Source: Cytospora piceicola
Lineage: Eukaryota; Ascomycota; Sordariomycetes; Diaporthales; Cytosporaceae
Length of the DNA: 64,000 nucleotides
NCBI GenBank assembly: GCA_023375675.1
Contig: JALQBC010000019.1
Coordinates: forward strand, 1-64,000
Direction: 5' to 3'
Positions within the stretch are counted from its first letter, which is position 1, and each line of letters opens with the position of its first letter. A program made the translations under genes and the position numbers. Positions 10,399-23,487 of the stretch are shown here, piece after piece. The notes below the pieces were generated by a model, which saw nothing but the letters and a program-made list of their open reading frames with translations, was not told the origin of the DNA and did not search any database.

Positions 10399-12163
10399 AT
10401 GGCCGACGACAACCCAAACAGACGCAGTCTAGACCTTTTCAACATCGACCAAAACTCCCTTAGAAACTTCGACTTCGGCTTCCAAGAAGTCATGAGCAAC
10501 AGAGATAGCGTAGGTCGCCGGGTTTTGATGCCTTCCTCACATCGTCCTGTCGATTAGCTGACGAAGTGATTCTTGCTGAAGCCCCCCTTGATGCCGTGAG
10601 TACAGGCCAAACACACAATTGTGTTATGGTGATGTTCTACCCTACTCACTTCTAGTCAGAGACACGCAAACCATCAGCGAGAGCGTCCTGGCCTATCGTG
10701 TAGAAAATGGAAGGACATACCACGCCTATAAGGATGGCTGTAAGTACATAGTCGGCCCCATTCTCTTGAAAAACAAGCCCCACGGCCGCTTCCAGTAAAA
10801 GGGCAAAATATGGCACAGTCTCTAAGGATGATCTTGCTTTGCCACCAACAAAGGGTACTACCTCCCGAACGACCAAGCAGAGATAGAACGCTTACGGCTC
10901 ACTCACGACATAATCAGGCGGGTAATGGGCAACCGGTCCCACCTCACGCCCTGGACGCAGGAGCACTACCCCCGGCGCGTGCTCGACGTCGGGACGGGCA
11001 CGGGGGACTGGGTCTTCGACTTCGCCGAGGAGTTCCCGCAGACTGAGCTCATCATCGGCACGGACCTGAGCAACATCCAGCCGGACGAGACGCCGCCCAA
11101 CGTGCAGTTTGTGATCGATGATTCCTCCGAGGAGTGGCTGGACGACGATCTGGATTTTGTCCACACGCGGGATACGAACGGCTGTTGGGAGGTACGTGAA
11201 CTCTTTCGATTGTGTTTTTAATTTGCCCTGGCCCGAACGAACCCCGACATCTCGACCTACTCCTCTCTGCAATGCTGTGTGTGCGGAACAGGCAGGTTCT
11301 CAAGGTTGTATAGAGGCAACAAAAAAGGGGAGCCAAGGAGGAAGAAGAAGAATAAAAGACGTGTCGAGGGAGGACACTCAGGAATAGTGTTGGGGGCCGC
11401 CGCTTTCTTGTCGAGATTTTCCTGTCCTGGCGACGGGAAACACTAGCTGACACAAAAGACCACGGCAGGACATGAGCACGCAAGTCATCCAGCAAGCCTT
11501 CGCGAAGCTCAACCCGGGCGGCTGGCTCGAGAGCCAGGAGATCGACGTGCAGCTGTCGTGCGACGACGGGACGGCGCCGGCGGACCACGGGCTGCGGCTC
11601 TGGTTCAACGAGCTGGACCGGGTGAGCAGCCTGGCGGGCAAGCCGTGCAGCGTGACGCCGCACCTCAAGAGGTGGTTCCTCGAGGCCGGGTTCGTGGGCG
11701 TGCGGGAGGAGGTCTTCAAGATCCCGACGTGCGGGTGGCCCGAGGACCCGGAGCAGAGGGAGGTCGGGACCTGGTGCGAGGAGATGATGTCGAGCGGGAT
11801 CGATGGCATCGCCCGGGCCTACCAGATGCGGGTGGCTGGATTGACTATGGAGCAGCATCAGGTGAGTAGATACTTTTTCCCACTTGGTCTTCTTGTTCGT
11901 TCTTGATATGAAGCCCCAGCTCGAGGGTGGAGGGATGGGAAAGGGCGGTTTTGTGCTGTTGTCTCCATGTGATGTCTAATATATGTGTCACATTATAGGT
12001 AGCCCTGATTCCAGTCAGGAGAGACCTGCGGAATCGAAACTACCACACTTATGTCAACATATATGTTGTATATGGTCGAAAACCTGGGTCGGATCTGACC
12101 CGCTACCGACCGAATACGGGGGACTGTGAAGAGGAACAAGAGGATGAGGCAGACCTGGCATAA
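10399..12163 (+). CDS. LaeA-like SAM-dependent methyltransferase (6 exons)
   Basis: My model joins 10399-10513, 10558-10599, 10656-10739, 10854-11191, 11469-11861 and 11999-12163 (1137 nt, 378 residues). The class I SAM-binding motif (VLDVGTGTGDW) is at about residues 123-133. It is followed by an acidic strand-2 end (IGTDLS), a post-motif segment (FVHTR..NGCW), the LNPGGWLESQEID strand typical of LaeA-like proteins, and a C-terminal end with VALIPVRRDLRNRNYH. In this family LaeA acts with velvet proteins as a nuclear regulator of secondary metabolism and development, but most paralogues have no known substrate; this is a paralogue rather than clearly LaeA itself. Introns 3-5 have canonical GTAAGT, GTACGT and GTGAGT donors. 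Intron 2 uses GTACAG. Intron 1 is uncertain: only a weak GTCGCC donor keeps the frame. The 277-nt intron 4 is long for this genome. Confidence 0.78.
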
Positions 12164-14879
12164 TACAACTGGGAAACAAACTAATGTGCAATGCTAAAAG
12201 GGAGCGAGAGACAGTCGTCACTGTGCCTTTGGAGATGGGGGGTGGGGGTGGGGGAATAAACATAATGCACAAAATGGTGTAAGATCGAGGCAAGACTATA
12301 GAGGCATGGGACAGGAAGCATATCCGATCGTAGGGGTCAGGTGTATAATTCGTGCCTACGCACCTAGCTAGCATCCCATCAGTAACAAGGCCGGACATGG
12401 ATACCCAGTATATAAACAACATACATATGGACATTATAAGACATCCAACCTACCATGTGCGTGAATCTTAAGATGGACTGTCTATATTCCTCAACAATCG
12501 TCCCCCAGAAAAAAGCGTCAAACGCCTATTTCTCCCTCTTCATAAGCTAAACAAGCCGCCTAGTGGATCCAGAGAGCAACCCACTCGACTGGAGATTTGG
12601 TAAGGAAGTCATGATCACAGAGATCGAAGCCTGGCACCATCTTGGAAATTGGTAAACTCCCATCGAAACCCTCACTGTTTGCTCCCTGTCCATCAACAGA
12701 AAGCTAGACTCGTGATGATGCCCTCGACAAGCCAATCCAAGGCCCCTCCCCGGAGGGTGGGCAATGATGTATCCCACCACAAACGTCTCAGCCCTCCTCC
12801 CACCCTCGTAGACGCGGACGTGCCGCACCTAGCCTACCCAGTGATGAGACAACTCAACGATCAGCATGATATTGCTTACTTGGGAACGCCGCGATATGGC
12901 TTTCGTCGTCGCTGACACAAATTCCGGAAAGCCTCACAGCATGAGTGTTTTCTGTGTATACTTCAGTAGGCAAGTGAGACAAGACGACAGGCGTATATCG
13001 TACATACCATCGTACTCAGAATACGTGCAACAACCTCTATAGTAGCTATTCCTCAACATTGATCGGGGTAGGGTTGATAATTGAGCACGGCTGTTCCTCG
13101 TAAAAACCTTAAGAAAGCTGTCACGATTGCAACCCTCTCCTCCTTTCCGTGCCCGCAACACGGCTGGGGCAACGGCATACTCCCTCCATGGCCTCTGGTA
13201 CACTTGTCCCCAGGTGGTCCATCTGCATCCTGTCCTCTATGCGAAAGGTAAGATGATGTGAGCTCTTTATAAAATATGACCAGTAGTATGAGAAAGACTG
13301 AAACCGGAATAACGCTTCCTCCAGCCATCATGAATCGTTGCGTTGAGTATCGGTCCTCTGTTTTACGCGTCAAGGGCACTGCATGGCGCATCGTAGTGAT
13401 CGTGTGTTATTAAGGTCGAAAGCCTTTCCTGAAGTCTGATCATATCAACCAACCCGGAGGAAGGACACTCCTCCCATCCCATTTCTTCTCTTGAGAACGA
13501 GAACGATGGGGCTACTGAACGGCCATAGCTAAGAAGCTATACTAGGGCTCGAATTCTCCATCTCTTGACAGAATCTCATCAAAACAAGGTGTACCAAGGT
13601 CTAGACTACATCAAAATGAAACATCGCAAAGTGTGGTTCCATGTCGTTCTTGAAAGAGGAGTGCAAGGAAACCCTGGGAAGGGAGGGAATATGGAGGAAA
13701 GCAACAGAGATGAGGTACGGAGGACGCATTTGGGTCGGCCCTCCTATATACTGAAGTGTTCATATATGCATCAGTGCCCACATCTTTGGTCAAGAATACT
13801 CGCCTGTTTTCCTCCCGGTTGCCAGTGGTAAACAGCAGTGTCTGTCCACAAGCCAACATAGCCTCCAACCATCGAGGAGGTTCCTAATCATCGTCACCTT
13901 TGGCTAGCAGTGGCCTAGATGGACGCTTATGTCGATGCTGGATAAGTTCCACTTGGGGCCCTAATTATCAAGTAAGGCTAGCCACCAGCCAGCGGCATGT
14001 CGCGATATGGTGCGGTGCGGTACGGTGTGGTGCTCAAGTTGAATGAGAGTCTGTCTGCTTGACATGGCCAGCCCCTTTTCCCCGGGTCAGTTGAGGTTGG
14101 AGTCGGCCCGTCAATCTTGCAGCTCGTGGGAAATGGACCACAGTATTTACCGCAGCGGCTACTGCAGCGGCTGAGCGGTAAAGTAACGGTGGTCCACCGT
14201 TTTTAGATCACGTTTGCGGATTTGCGGGTTGACCTGGGTTGAACAGGGTTGACAAGGGTTGTGCAGGCGCGACAAGGATGTTGGTTCTTCCAAGGTTCCG
14301 TCAATCAATCTTCCTTCTCCATCTCGTCATTTCCCTGACTGCCTCTTTTGCATCTAACGACGCACCGACGCACCGACGGACGATGTTCTTCATTCAATAA
14401 TACTTTCTTCTTGTCTCTGGGTGTCTCATATCTACCTACGGACACCCGGCCCTTTTATTGTTCATTCTGCCCACCGTTCTGCTCACCCTGCGGTCTGCCA
14501 TTGACTTCTTTGTTCTCTTTTCCTCCCTCGTTGTCCATACCTAGATGTACCTAGTCATGCATACACACCTGATCATCTCCTTCCGTCCTTCGACAGCCCC
14601 CTGTTCTTAATATCCGGTCCTACATAAATCGTCCCATGGATCGCCCCTGATGCCCAACATTTGATTGGATTGGCGTACCGTACATACCGCGATTTGCCCA
14701 GCCATTTGGGCCCCTCGCACTGCCGTCATCCCTTTCCGTTTAGAACCAACTCCAGAACATCCCAGACCGACCCGAACATTCGAATTTGCGGCGATTGAGG
14801 TCATTCCGACGGTAACCAAAGGCCTCGATAGCCTTGGCTTACGCTCCGCATCCGACACCGAACTTCTACCCTTTCGACA
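12164..14879. other. Gene-free spacer
   Basis: About 2.7 kb without a recognisable gene. A minus-strand frame at 13053-13391 has one hydrophobic stretch but nothing else in its favour. Short imperfect repeats lie at 13990-14035 (GGTGCGGT-like), 14148-14180 (GCAGCGGCT-like) and 14225-14262 (GGGTTGAC-like). From about 14340 onward the sequence is pyrimidine-rich and is probably the promoter and leader of the ArfGAP gene. Confidence 0.55.
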
Positions 14880-17173
14880 ATGAATATGAGCGGCACTCTC
14901 AGCAAGCGCCAGCAGGCGCGCAACGAGAAGACTCTCCAAGATCTTGTTCACAATGTCCCCGGGAACAACACATGTGCCGACTGCCAGGCCCCGAATCCAG
15001 GTCCGCCTTCACTCTTCCAGTCATACAGTTGTTATGTCAACTAACATGTCGCGAAACAGGCTGGGCATCATGGAGTGTACGTGCGAGTCTCCTCGGCAAC
15101 TTCTCGATTTAATGCCTGAAGCGAAACCCGAATACTTCCTTTGTGCCCGTCTCGTACCAACATAAGGCTAACTTGGTGGTAGTTGGGCATCTTCCTGTGC
15201 ATGCGATGCGCATCGATCCATCGCAAGCTCGGCACACATATATCCAAAATCAAGTCGCTCAGTATGGACGGCTGGTCAAACGAGCAGGTCGAGGTAATTC
15301 TAGCTTCCGCTCCGGAATTGCTAGTGGGCATTGGTGGTTGACCTTAAGGCAGAATATGAAAAAGGTCGGAAACATTACGTCCAACAAACTTTACAACCCG
15401 GACAACAGGAAGCCTTCCATTCCCGTCGACGCCGATGAAGCCGACTCTGCGATGGAACGGTACATACGATCCAAGTACATGAACCAAGGTTTTGCCTCGA
15501 CAAGGAGGCATCACACAGGTAGTACCGAATCCGACGAGACGCCACCTCCGTTACCCCCGAAGACGCCGGGCAAGTTCAGCTTTCGCTCTGCTTCGTCCAC
15601 GTTCCCACTCTTCTCCAGGTCCAAAAAGGATATGTCTGCTCGAGCATCACGTTCAAACCCGCAGTTGCCCCCTCGTAGCCCCGAGCTGGGCCATCGACCA
15701 AAGGTGTCAAAGGTGTTTGGCGCCAGCCTGGGCTATGATAGTGAAGATGATATGCAAAAGAAGCTGGCAAAGCTTCGAGAATTGGGGTTCTCAGACGATC
15801 GCAAGAATGAGGCTATACTCAAGGGCGTTAACGGCAACCTGGAGAGGACGATAGAGACTTTGGTACGACTGGAAGGCCGATCGCCTATGGCAAGCCCATC
15901 AGATGAATTCCCACCGGCCCGTCGGCCGCCAGCATCAGCCGGAAATCAGTTTTCGAACTTGACAGTGTCTCGGGCGGAGACAGCAAGGCCGCTGTCAGCA
16001 TCTACGAACCCCTTCGACATATCTCCAGCCCAGCCGATATCGACCCAGTCGACAGGAAACATGGGGAATCGGAACCCATTCTTCAACAATAACAACCCGT
16101 TCGGCTTGACAACTGGCCTGACAACTGCGCAGTCGAATGATGCTTTGAACCAGGCCTTCAACAACATGTCGCTTGGCGCTTCACAGCCGCTCTTCCCTCA
16201 CCACACTGGTGGCCTGCCTAACCAGCAATTCCAGCAGGCCATGTACCAGCAGGCCATGCCACCTCCGGTACCGCCGATGCCTCAACATTATACCGCCACA
16301 GGGTTTAATAGTAATCATACATATTCCCAGCAGCCCCAGCAGGGCCTGCAGCAGGGCCTGCAGCAGGGCTTGCAGCCCGCGCAACCTCTGCAGCCCACGC
16401 GCACTGGCTACAACCCGTTTTTTAACAATTTGCAACCGTCTCAGCCTCAGCCACAGCCTCCACTGCAACAGCAACAACCACCCTTCCAACAGTTGTCATC
16501 TTTGAATACAGGTCTCTCGCCGACACCCACGGGCGGTTCTTATGCGAACAACCCATTCCACAGGTCCCCGACACGGATTACATCACCCACATTGGGACAG
16601 ATCCCTGAGCAGAGCCAGCAGAACTTCTACGGTCAACCTGCGCAGCCACAATCACAGCAGTATCAATATCAACATCAAGTTCAACAACAATCGCCTCAGA
16701 TGAACAACCCATTCTTTACGCAGCCTGCCGCGCCTGCGCCTATGCCCCAACCACAGTACGATCAATTTGCGCAGCCTGGATTTCAGCAAACTCCACAAAG
16801 GGCGGACAAGGCATCTATCCTTGCTCTGTACAACATGCCCCAGCTTGCGCCCCAACCACAACACCTCAACGCTGCACCGCAGCAGGGTCAGCAATCAGGC
16901 CAGCAGCAAGGGCCACTATCGATGTCCCAAGGTCTACAATCTCAGGATCTGGGCGGAAACCCAGCAGCGGCAGCCCCAGCCTCGTTGGCGGGAAACAACA
17001 ACCCCTTCCTCAACGGAACAGGCTCAACTCAGCCCGCTGCCACGCAGGCGTCCGGAATGGATGGTATGGCTGGAAACCGGAGCCGGGACAGCATGATGGC
17101 CTCGGGCATGGAGTGGTCCAACGGGCGACACAGTCCCGATGCGTTTGCCAACCTCAGCGCAAGATCGCGGTGA
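14880..17173 (+). CDS. ArfGAP-UBA domain protein, Gts1-type, with multiple NPF motifs (4 exons)
   Basis: Exons 14880-15000, 15060-15076, 15183-15293 and 15353-17173 give 689 residues; exon 2 is only 17 nt. The N-terminus is an ArfGAP zinc finger: Cys32-x2-Cys35-x16-Cys52-x2-Cys55, followed by CASIHRKLG with the arginine used for GTP hydrolysis. It should stimulate GTP hydrolysis by Arf GTPases at Golgi or endosomal membranes. A proline-rich SH3-type segment (PPPLPPKTPG) lies near residue 145, and a UBA domain at about 212-258 (LRELGFSDDRKNEAILKGVNG). The remaining ~430 residues are Gln/Pro/Asn-rich and contain at least seven NPF tripeptides, ligands for EH domains of endocytic proteins. ArfGAP + UBA + Gln-rich tail is the architecture of yeast Gts1. 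A second in-frame ATG at 14886 is an equally possible start. Confidence 0.88.
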
Positions 17174-19678
17174 TATATGGCGGGGACCGTGATGAGGCAA
17201 AAACAGTCAATCTCTCCACGAATGAGGATGGCTGTAGGGATACCGGCTGGGAAAGCCGACGCGGGTCTTATGGCATAGGTTGGCATGTGCGGCGCAATTC
17301 TGTATATACGGGTCGAGGACCCGCGGACATCTACTGTACGATATTACACCTTTCATCCAAGGCGATCCGAACGCCAGCATATTAGGTATTAAACCGATAA
17401 TACCGACTTCACAATTTAGCAAACACATCAAGAAGCTCCCAAGCAGGCAACCGATTCCCCGAAAATGACATATCTAGGAGCAGCAAGACAAGATGGCATG
17501 TGACTGCGGGGCCGGACTCGACCGGTTTATCTGTGTTGCTATGCTTTGAGCCATCCCCAAGCCTTGCTCCCAACCCATACTGTAAGCATACCCGAGTTTG
17601 CCGGTCTGATGCACGTAGTAGGTTCCACAAACATTTGGTTATGAGGTCTCTCGACAGCCTTATTCGATCGACACGTTGGTATGTGTTCCGTTTCACATGT
17701 CCCATGATTTAGACGGGACGTGACGCAGTCGTCCAGTTTCACCAACTGGGGGCTGGGCCAGGATTCGAGACGGCTCTGCGATGATCAACAGCACAGACAA
17801 CAGAGCTCGGATGGGACGCAAACTGGACGAGATGATATTCTGATGCGATCCTGTGCCACCGCTCAGGGAAGCGGTGAGGTTATCAGCTTCTACTTCACTT
17901 CCGAGGGTTACCGCGCTGTATGTGGTCAGCTTACTGGTCTAGAAAGCCAGTGCCGTGCTGTGTCGTCCATCTTACGGTAAAGACGGGCAGGTTTTCCCTC
18001 TCTAACCTGGGTATGATCCGAATCTCGATTTTGTCGTCTGACGACAAATGAAGCCCCGCGGACCCCACAGGTTTTCTTGTATCTGGAGGCAGCCACCCGT
18101 CGTGCCCCGGTAGTTCGTCCGTTGTCCTTGTAGACTATCCGGCCTCAGGTGATCAATACCGGTATATTTCAGCAAAAGGCCTCGTTCATCTTGAACCTTA
18201 GCCCCAACCTCAAGTCCTTTCTGGCCGATTAGTCACCCTCGACCTGAGTGACTGACCTGTACCATCACCACATCTCAGTCAACTACTGCAGGTGAGGCTC
18301 CCAAGGCAAGAGAGAAACAGGGATGGCCACAACCAATCCATTTCCCAGCGAGGACCCATCGAGGCCCACCCGCCCCAGCCAGGGATTAACAACCTGGGGT
18401 CCGTCAGCCGGATATCTACAGACGCACATACATAGTACACACCACTTTCCACCGCACGCTAGAACCGTCCAGTCCATTCATTCACATCTCAGCCTTATTT
18501 TTTGCATTTCTTTCTCCAGCGTATCTTTCAATGGCGCGATTCATTCTGCAATGCTACACGGCAAACCCTTTCGCTTGCCTGCTTGCATCAGCATGGTGGG
18601 TGCTTGCCCCGGCCGGTGGCAGCGGCCAACTCGAGAAGCTGCCCGTACGGTGCGGTCTCGTCCGGTCTGGTGTGGTGGTCTGTCTGGTTTGGCTTATTGC
18701 AGCCGCTTGAGTTATTATTCGCCGTGGCGTCTCGGACCTTATGCAGTGTTTCCCCGAACGGGGTGAGAATGACTGCTTTCGAGACCGCAGCTTGGCTGAC
18801 CCCTCTCCCCGTTGCGTCCATCTCGCCTGTCGATTTGTCCATGTCTGTCTGTTGGCCCGAAGCGAGCTGCCAACTGAACATGTTCTATTCCTTCCTATGC
18901 TCTTCCCCTCTTGTCACATTCTCCGCTTCTGCATACTACCCGCCAAAAGCCACCTGCAGCTAGAAGTTAGCTGCCATTCCTTTGTCAACCCTGAACTCCT
19001 CCTGTCCAGTCTGTCATCTCCTGCCCATAGCCTCAATCGGGGGGCCACTGCCTGTGGCTCCATGCCTACAAAGTAGGCTGCATCTGCGCTATGGTATCTG
19101 GTAGGTATGACCAGGTGGGATGAGGCAGACGCTGCAGCCTTGTCTACTCGGCCAGAAAGCTGACCGGAATGTCTTTTGGCCCCCGAATTCAACCCCCTTT
19201 CCTTCCTTGCTTCGTCATCTGACACGCACCGAACAGACCCCATCTTTCTTGTTACATCTTCCCTCTGGCTTGATACAAAAGCGGCCTGAGTATTGCGGAA
19301 ACTGCCACCGCCAACCGGTGCGAGACGAGGCTAGGATATTGAAGACATTCCTTCCTGGCTGCGCACCACACTTTTCCCCAGACATTTACGAACTCTGGCC
19401 AAGCGGCTGTGAAATATCATCATCTATATACGTTCATTGGCTGCATAGCGAGGCTGGCTGCCTTGAACTACGTCGTGAGACCTCTGAACCACCCCGGTCT
19501 GCCTCGTTGCCTGGTTTCTTCAGTCTTAAAAGGTGCTGCTAGACGCCCGAGGATATTGAGCTGTGGCCGGGGGCATATCAACCACTTGCCGGAACCCGCA
19601 TCGATTTGGGAAAAAGACTTGCCAGTAAGACAACGGTAATATAGATCAAGGAATTGAAGCGCAACCGGGCGTGTCAAC
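17174..19678. other. Gene-free spacer upstream of the calpain gene
   Basis: About 2.5 kb. Frames of up to 153 codons (18323-18963) overlap one another in different phases and show no domain or intron logic. CT-rich tracts around 18480-18530, 18890-19020 and 19190-19270 look like promoter or 5' leader sequence of the gene that starts at 19679. Confidence 0.55.
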
Positions 19679-22600
19679 ATGTCGGACGTGAGTTCCATTA
19701 TCAGCGATGGACCTCCAGCGAGGCACTCGAGAGGCAGGCGGCGTCGTCCGGAGCCTCAGACCCCTCAGCAGAAGATAGATCAGTTCTGGTGCAAGTACAA
19801 GACTAAGGCTCCCGGAAAAGGTGCGAATCTCACCATCGCCCGGCTTAGCCGGCTTCCTTTTTTCCACATGCGGTTGCGGCTTCTATTGGCCACGCCTATA
19901 CTAACTACGTCTGTCAGCCACATCCATCATCCCACAGGACCAGTACGCCGAGCGAGCCGCCAAGCGTGCCTCAACGAAAGCCCTTGGGCCGGCGAAGACC
20001 ACCCAGCAGTCCTACGAGGAGGCGGCAGCGCAGTGCCGGCACAAGGTCGCCCAGATAGTCAAGGAGTGCCGGCGCGTCAACCAGAAGTACCGTGACCCGC
20101 ATTTCGACCTGGAGATCGACCTCAAGCTCAACCGGCGGGACTGTCTCGACTCGCTCGACAACGTCAAGGATGACGAGCGCCTCAACGACTACTGCCGGGA
20201 GCCGCCCCTCAAGGACAGGTACCCGCCCGACGCGCCTGGATCCGCCACGATCATGAACTTGTTGCACCAGGCCGATAGGGACAATGCCCCTCCTGCAGAT
20301 GGGAGCAGCGACAATCCGTTTCGGCCCCAGGCTGTCAAGCGGGTGGTGGACATCTTCGACGACCCCAAGTTCTACATCGACGGCCCTACGGCAAATGATG
20401 TCCGGCAGGGCCGGGACGGGGACTGTTGGTTGATGGCTGCGTTGTGCACGATTAGCAATAAGCCGGGGCTGATCGAGCGCTGCTGCGTTGTGCATGACCA
20501 AGAGGTTGGCGTGTATGGGTTTGTGTTTCACCGCGATGGAGAGTGGTTTAGTGAGATTATTGATGATAAGGTAAGTCTATATCCGATCCCGCAACACCTG
20601 TCTCTCTTCTGGTTTTGCTATTTTTGAGAAAATCGACTTGCTGATTGCCTGTTTAGCTATATCTTACGAAACCGGATTATGACGAGGCATTATTTGAGCG
20701 TATTCTGTGGGAAGACCGAGAGCGCGTAAATTCTGAAGAGGCATACCGCAAGATCTATCAGTCCAACAGTGGTGCCCTGGTGAGTAAATCTCGGACCATA
20801 GTCACGTTATGAACAGCTACTGAGCCCCAATCCCGCAGTACTTCGCACAATGCGAGAACCCCAATGAGACATGGCTCCCGCTCCTTGAAAAGGCCTACGC
20901 CAAAGCCCACGGCGACTATTCAGCCATAGAGGGTGGGTACGGGGGCGAGGGGATCGAGGACCTGACCGGCGGAGTGACCTCGGAGATCTACACCACGGAC
21001 ATACTCGACAAGGAGCACTTCTGGAAGGAAGAGCTCATGAAGGTCAACCAGGACTTCCTCTTCGGCTGCTCCACGGGCGTCTGGGGCCGGGGATGGGGCG
21101 AGCGCAAGGGCATCGTTGAGCTGCACGCCTACTCGGTCCTCAAGGCCCGTGAGGTTGACGGCATGCGCCTCGTCCTCCTCAAGAACCCCTGGGGCAAACA
21201 CGAGTGGAAGGGCCCCTGGAGCGACGGGTCCAAGGAATGGACAGCAGACTGGCTCCATAAGCTCGAGCACAAGTTCGGCGACGACGGGTCGTTCTGGATC
21301 TCGTACGACGACCTGCTCAAGAAGTACCAGGCCTTCGACCGCACGAGGCTGTTCGGCCCGGAGTGGAAGGTCGCCTCCATATGGACGACGCTGAACGTGT
21401 CGTGGACGCTCGACTACCACGACACCAAGTTCGCGCTGTCGCTGGCCAAGCCCGGCCCGGTGGTGCTGGTGTGCTCGCAGCTCGACGAGCGGTACTTCAA
21501 GGGCCTCGAGGGCCAGTACCGGTTCGAGCTGAGCTTCCGGCTGCACAAGGCCGGCGACGAGGACTATGTCGTCCGCAGCCAGAACTACTACCGGATGAAC
21601 CGCAGCGTCAACGTGGAGCTGGACCTCGAGGCCGGCGAGTACGTCGTGGTCGTGAAGATTGATGCGCAGCGCAACGAGAGGATCATGCCAGTGGAGGAGG
21701 TCGTGCGAGCCTACGCGAAGGAGAGGAGGGAGAAGCTCCTGCGCATCGGGCTGGCTTATGACCTTGCGCACAGCAAGGGCAAGATCAACGAGACGCCCGA
21801 GGAGAAGGCGGCCAGGGAGGCGTATGAGAAGAAGAAAAGGGAGCGGGAGAGGAAGAAGATGGCCAAGCTGATCCGGAAGAACAGAGAGGAAGACCGCAAG
21901 CATGCGATCAGACAGACGGTGAAGAAGAGGAAGGCGTTCGAGAAGGCTCGGGCTCGCGCTAAGGCTAAGGCGGAGAGGAGGCAGGCTAGGAAGGAGGCCA
22001 AGGAGAAATATGAAGAGGAGGAGCGGAAGAAGAAGGATGAGGAAGAAGAGAAGAAGAACGTCGACGAGAAAAAGCTGAAGAACGAGGAGGGGCGAGAGAG
22101 CGGCTCAACCGACAAGTCCGATGATAAATCGGGGGACAAGGCCTCCGACGAAGAGAAAAACCAGGAGAATGATCCCTCTCAAAGACAAGACGGCAAAGCT
22201 ACTGAGAACTTCAAGACCGGAGACAACGGAGGTCAAATCGGTACTGTTGGCGGTAAGCGCATCAAAGTCGAAATCCCCTCCTCGGACAACACTGGTGCCG
22301 ATATTTCCAATGATCTTGATTCGGCCACCGAGCCCGGAGCGAACACACCTGCCTCGAGTACCGTGTTCATCAAGACGCCAGTCGAAGGGGAAGAAACCGA
22401 GGACTACGTGACAGCAGCCGAAGAGGAAGTAGAGAGTCAACCAGCAGCCACCAAGGTGTCCAAGCCGGAAGATGAACCGCCCACCCCAAAAGCCGCCAAG
22501 GCGAAGTCCGACGTGCCAGGGTCGCCTTCTCGAGTGGACAAGGCGACACCTCCGGGGCCAGAACGACTTGATATCGGAGTCCAGACCGGTCCAGGGCTAC

Positions 22601-23487
22601 CGCTCACGCCGCCGAGGATGCATCAACCACAACTACACAGGACAGCTCCTCCACCGTGCTACATGCACTCGCCTCCACCCCCGCCGCTTCACAGGGCGTC
22701 CTTTGGTCCTCCCATCGGCCACCCGCCCCAAGCGAACTTCCACGTCCCACCGCACCTCCGCCGAGGACCATACGGGCCGTCCGAGCTACCGTACGCCTCC
22801 GACTCCGACATCTCAGGGCCGCCCTCCGACGACGGCCTAGACGACCTGGACTCCGTGTCCGAGGTCAGCGAGCAGAGCATCGACTTATACATGGAGCTGG
22901 TGGAGAAGGACCGGGCGGCGGCGGCGCGGGCGGCCAAGGCGCCGCCCAGCCCGCAGCAGCCGTCGGGCTCGCGGTACGAGGACGAGCTGGACGAGTTCGA
23001 GAAGGACCCGTGGAACGCCGTTGGGGTGTTTGGGCTGCGGGTGTATTACAAGACGGGTGGGGTGGCGGAGGATGAGGAGGCAGGGGAGATTGTAAGGTTG
23101 AGGGTTGAGAGGCCGAACCCGTTCGTCTTGGAGGATGATAGCGATGACGAGGATGCTGATGACGAGGGGGAGGTAAAGGGTAAGGACAAGGGGAAGGGGG
23201 CGGAGGAGGAGGCTAATGAGAGCAAGGCTCTTGATATTGATGATAGTGCCAAGGATGCTGTGGCTGGGTCTGTCACTTCGGAGGAAAAGAAGGAGGATAG
23301 AGAGGTTTTGGACGAAAAGGAGCCAGAGGACGAGAAAAAGGTCGATGATGAGAAGGAGATCAAGAAGGAGGTTGATGAGACTGGCAACTCCGTCCAGACT
23401 GACGACCCGCCATCCGTTGCGCCGAAAATTGAGGAGGTAGAAGAGGGAGCTGCCCAACCTGGTATCAAAGAAGAGCAGGACTTGTAG
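19679..23487 (+). CDS. Calpain-family cysteine protease with long charged tail (4 exons)
   Basis: Exons 19679-19820, 19918-20570, 20657-20779 and 20839-23487 give 1188 residues. The peptidase C2 triad is complete: Cys217 in QGRDGDCWLMAAL, His402 in ELHAYSVLKA, and Asn422 in LLKNPWG. The protease core (about 170-510) is followed by a segment at ~525-600 with the beta-rich pattern of a calpain C2-like domain (VVLVCSQLDERYF, then EYVVVVKIDA). Calpains are usually Ca2+-activated intracellular proteases that make limited cuts. Residues ~620-760 are a Lys/Arg/Glu-rich helical stretch, and the last ~400 are disordered, acidic and proline-rich. I see no MIT domain, so it is not the PalB/Rim13 pH-pathway calpain. 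Branch-point-like CTAAC precedes the acceptor of intron 1. The biological role is not evident. Confidence 0.88.

Noticed and set aside
13053..13391. 112-codon minus-strand frame with a membrane-like stretch
   Set aside because: Only one feature in its favour; the rest has no family resemblance.
20920..21903. 327-codon minus-strand frame opposite the calpain gene
   Set aside because: Antisense shadow of the GC-rich calpain exon; the plus-strand catalytic triad is decisive.
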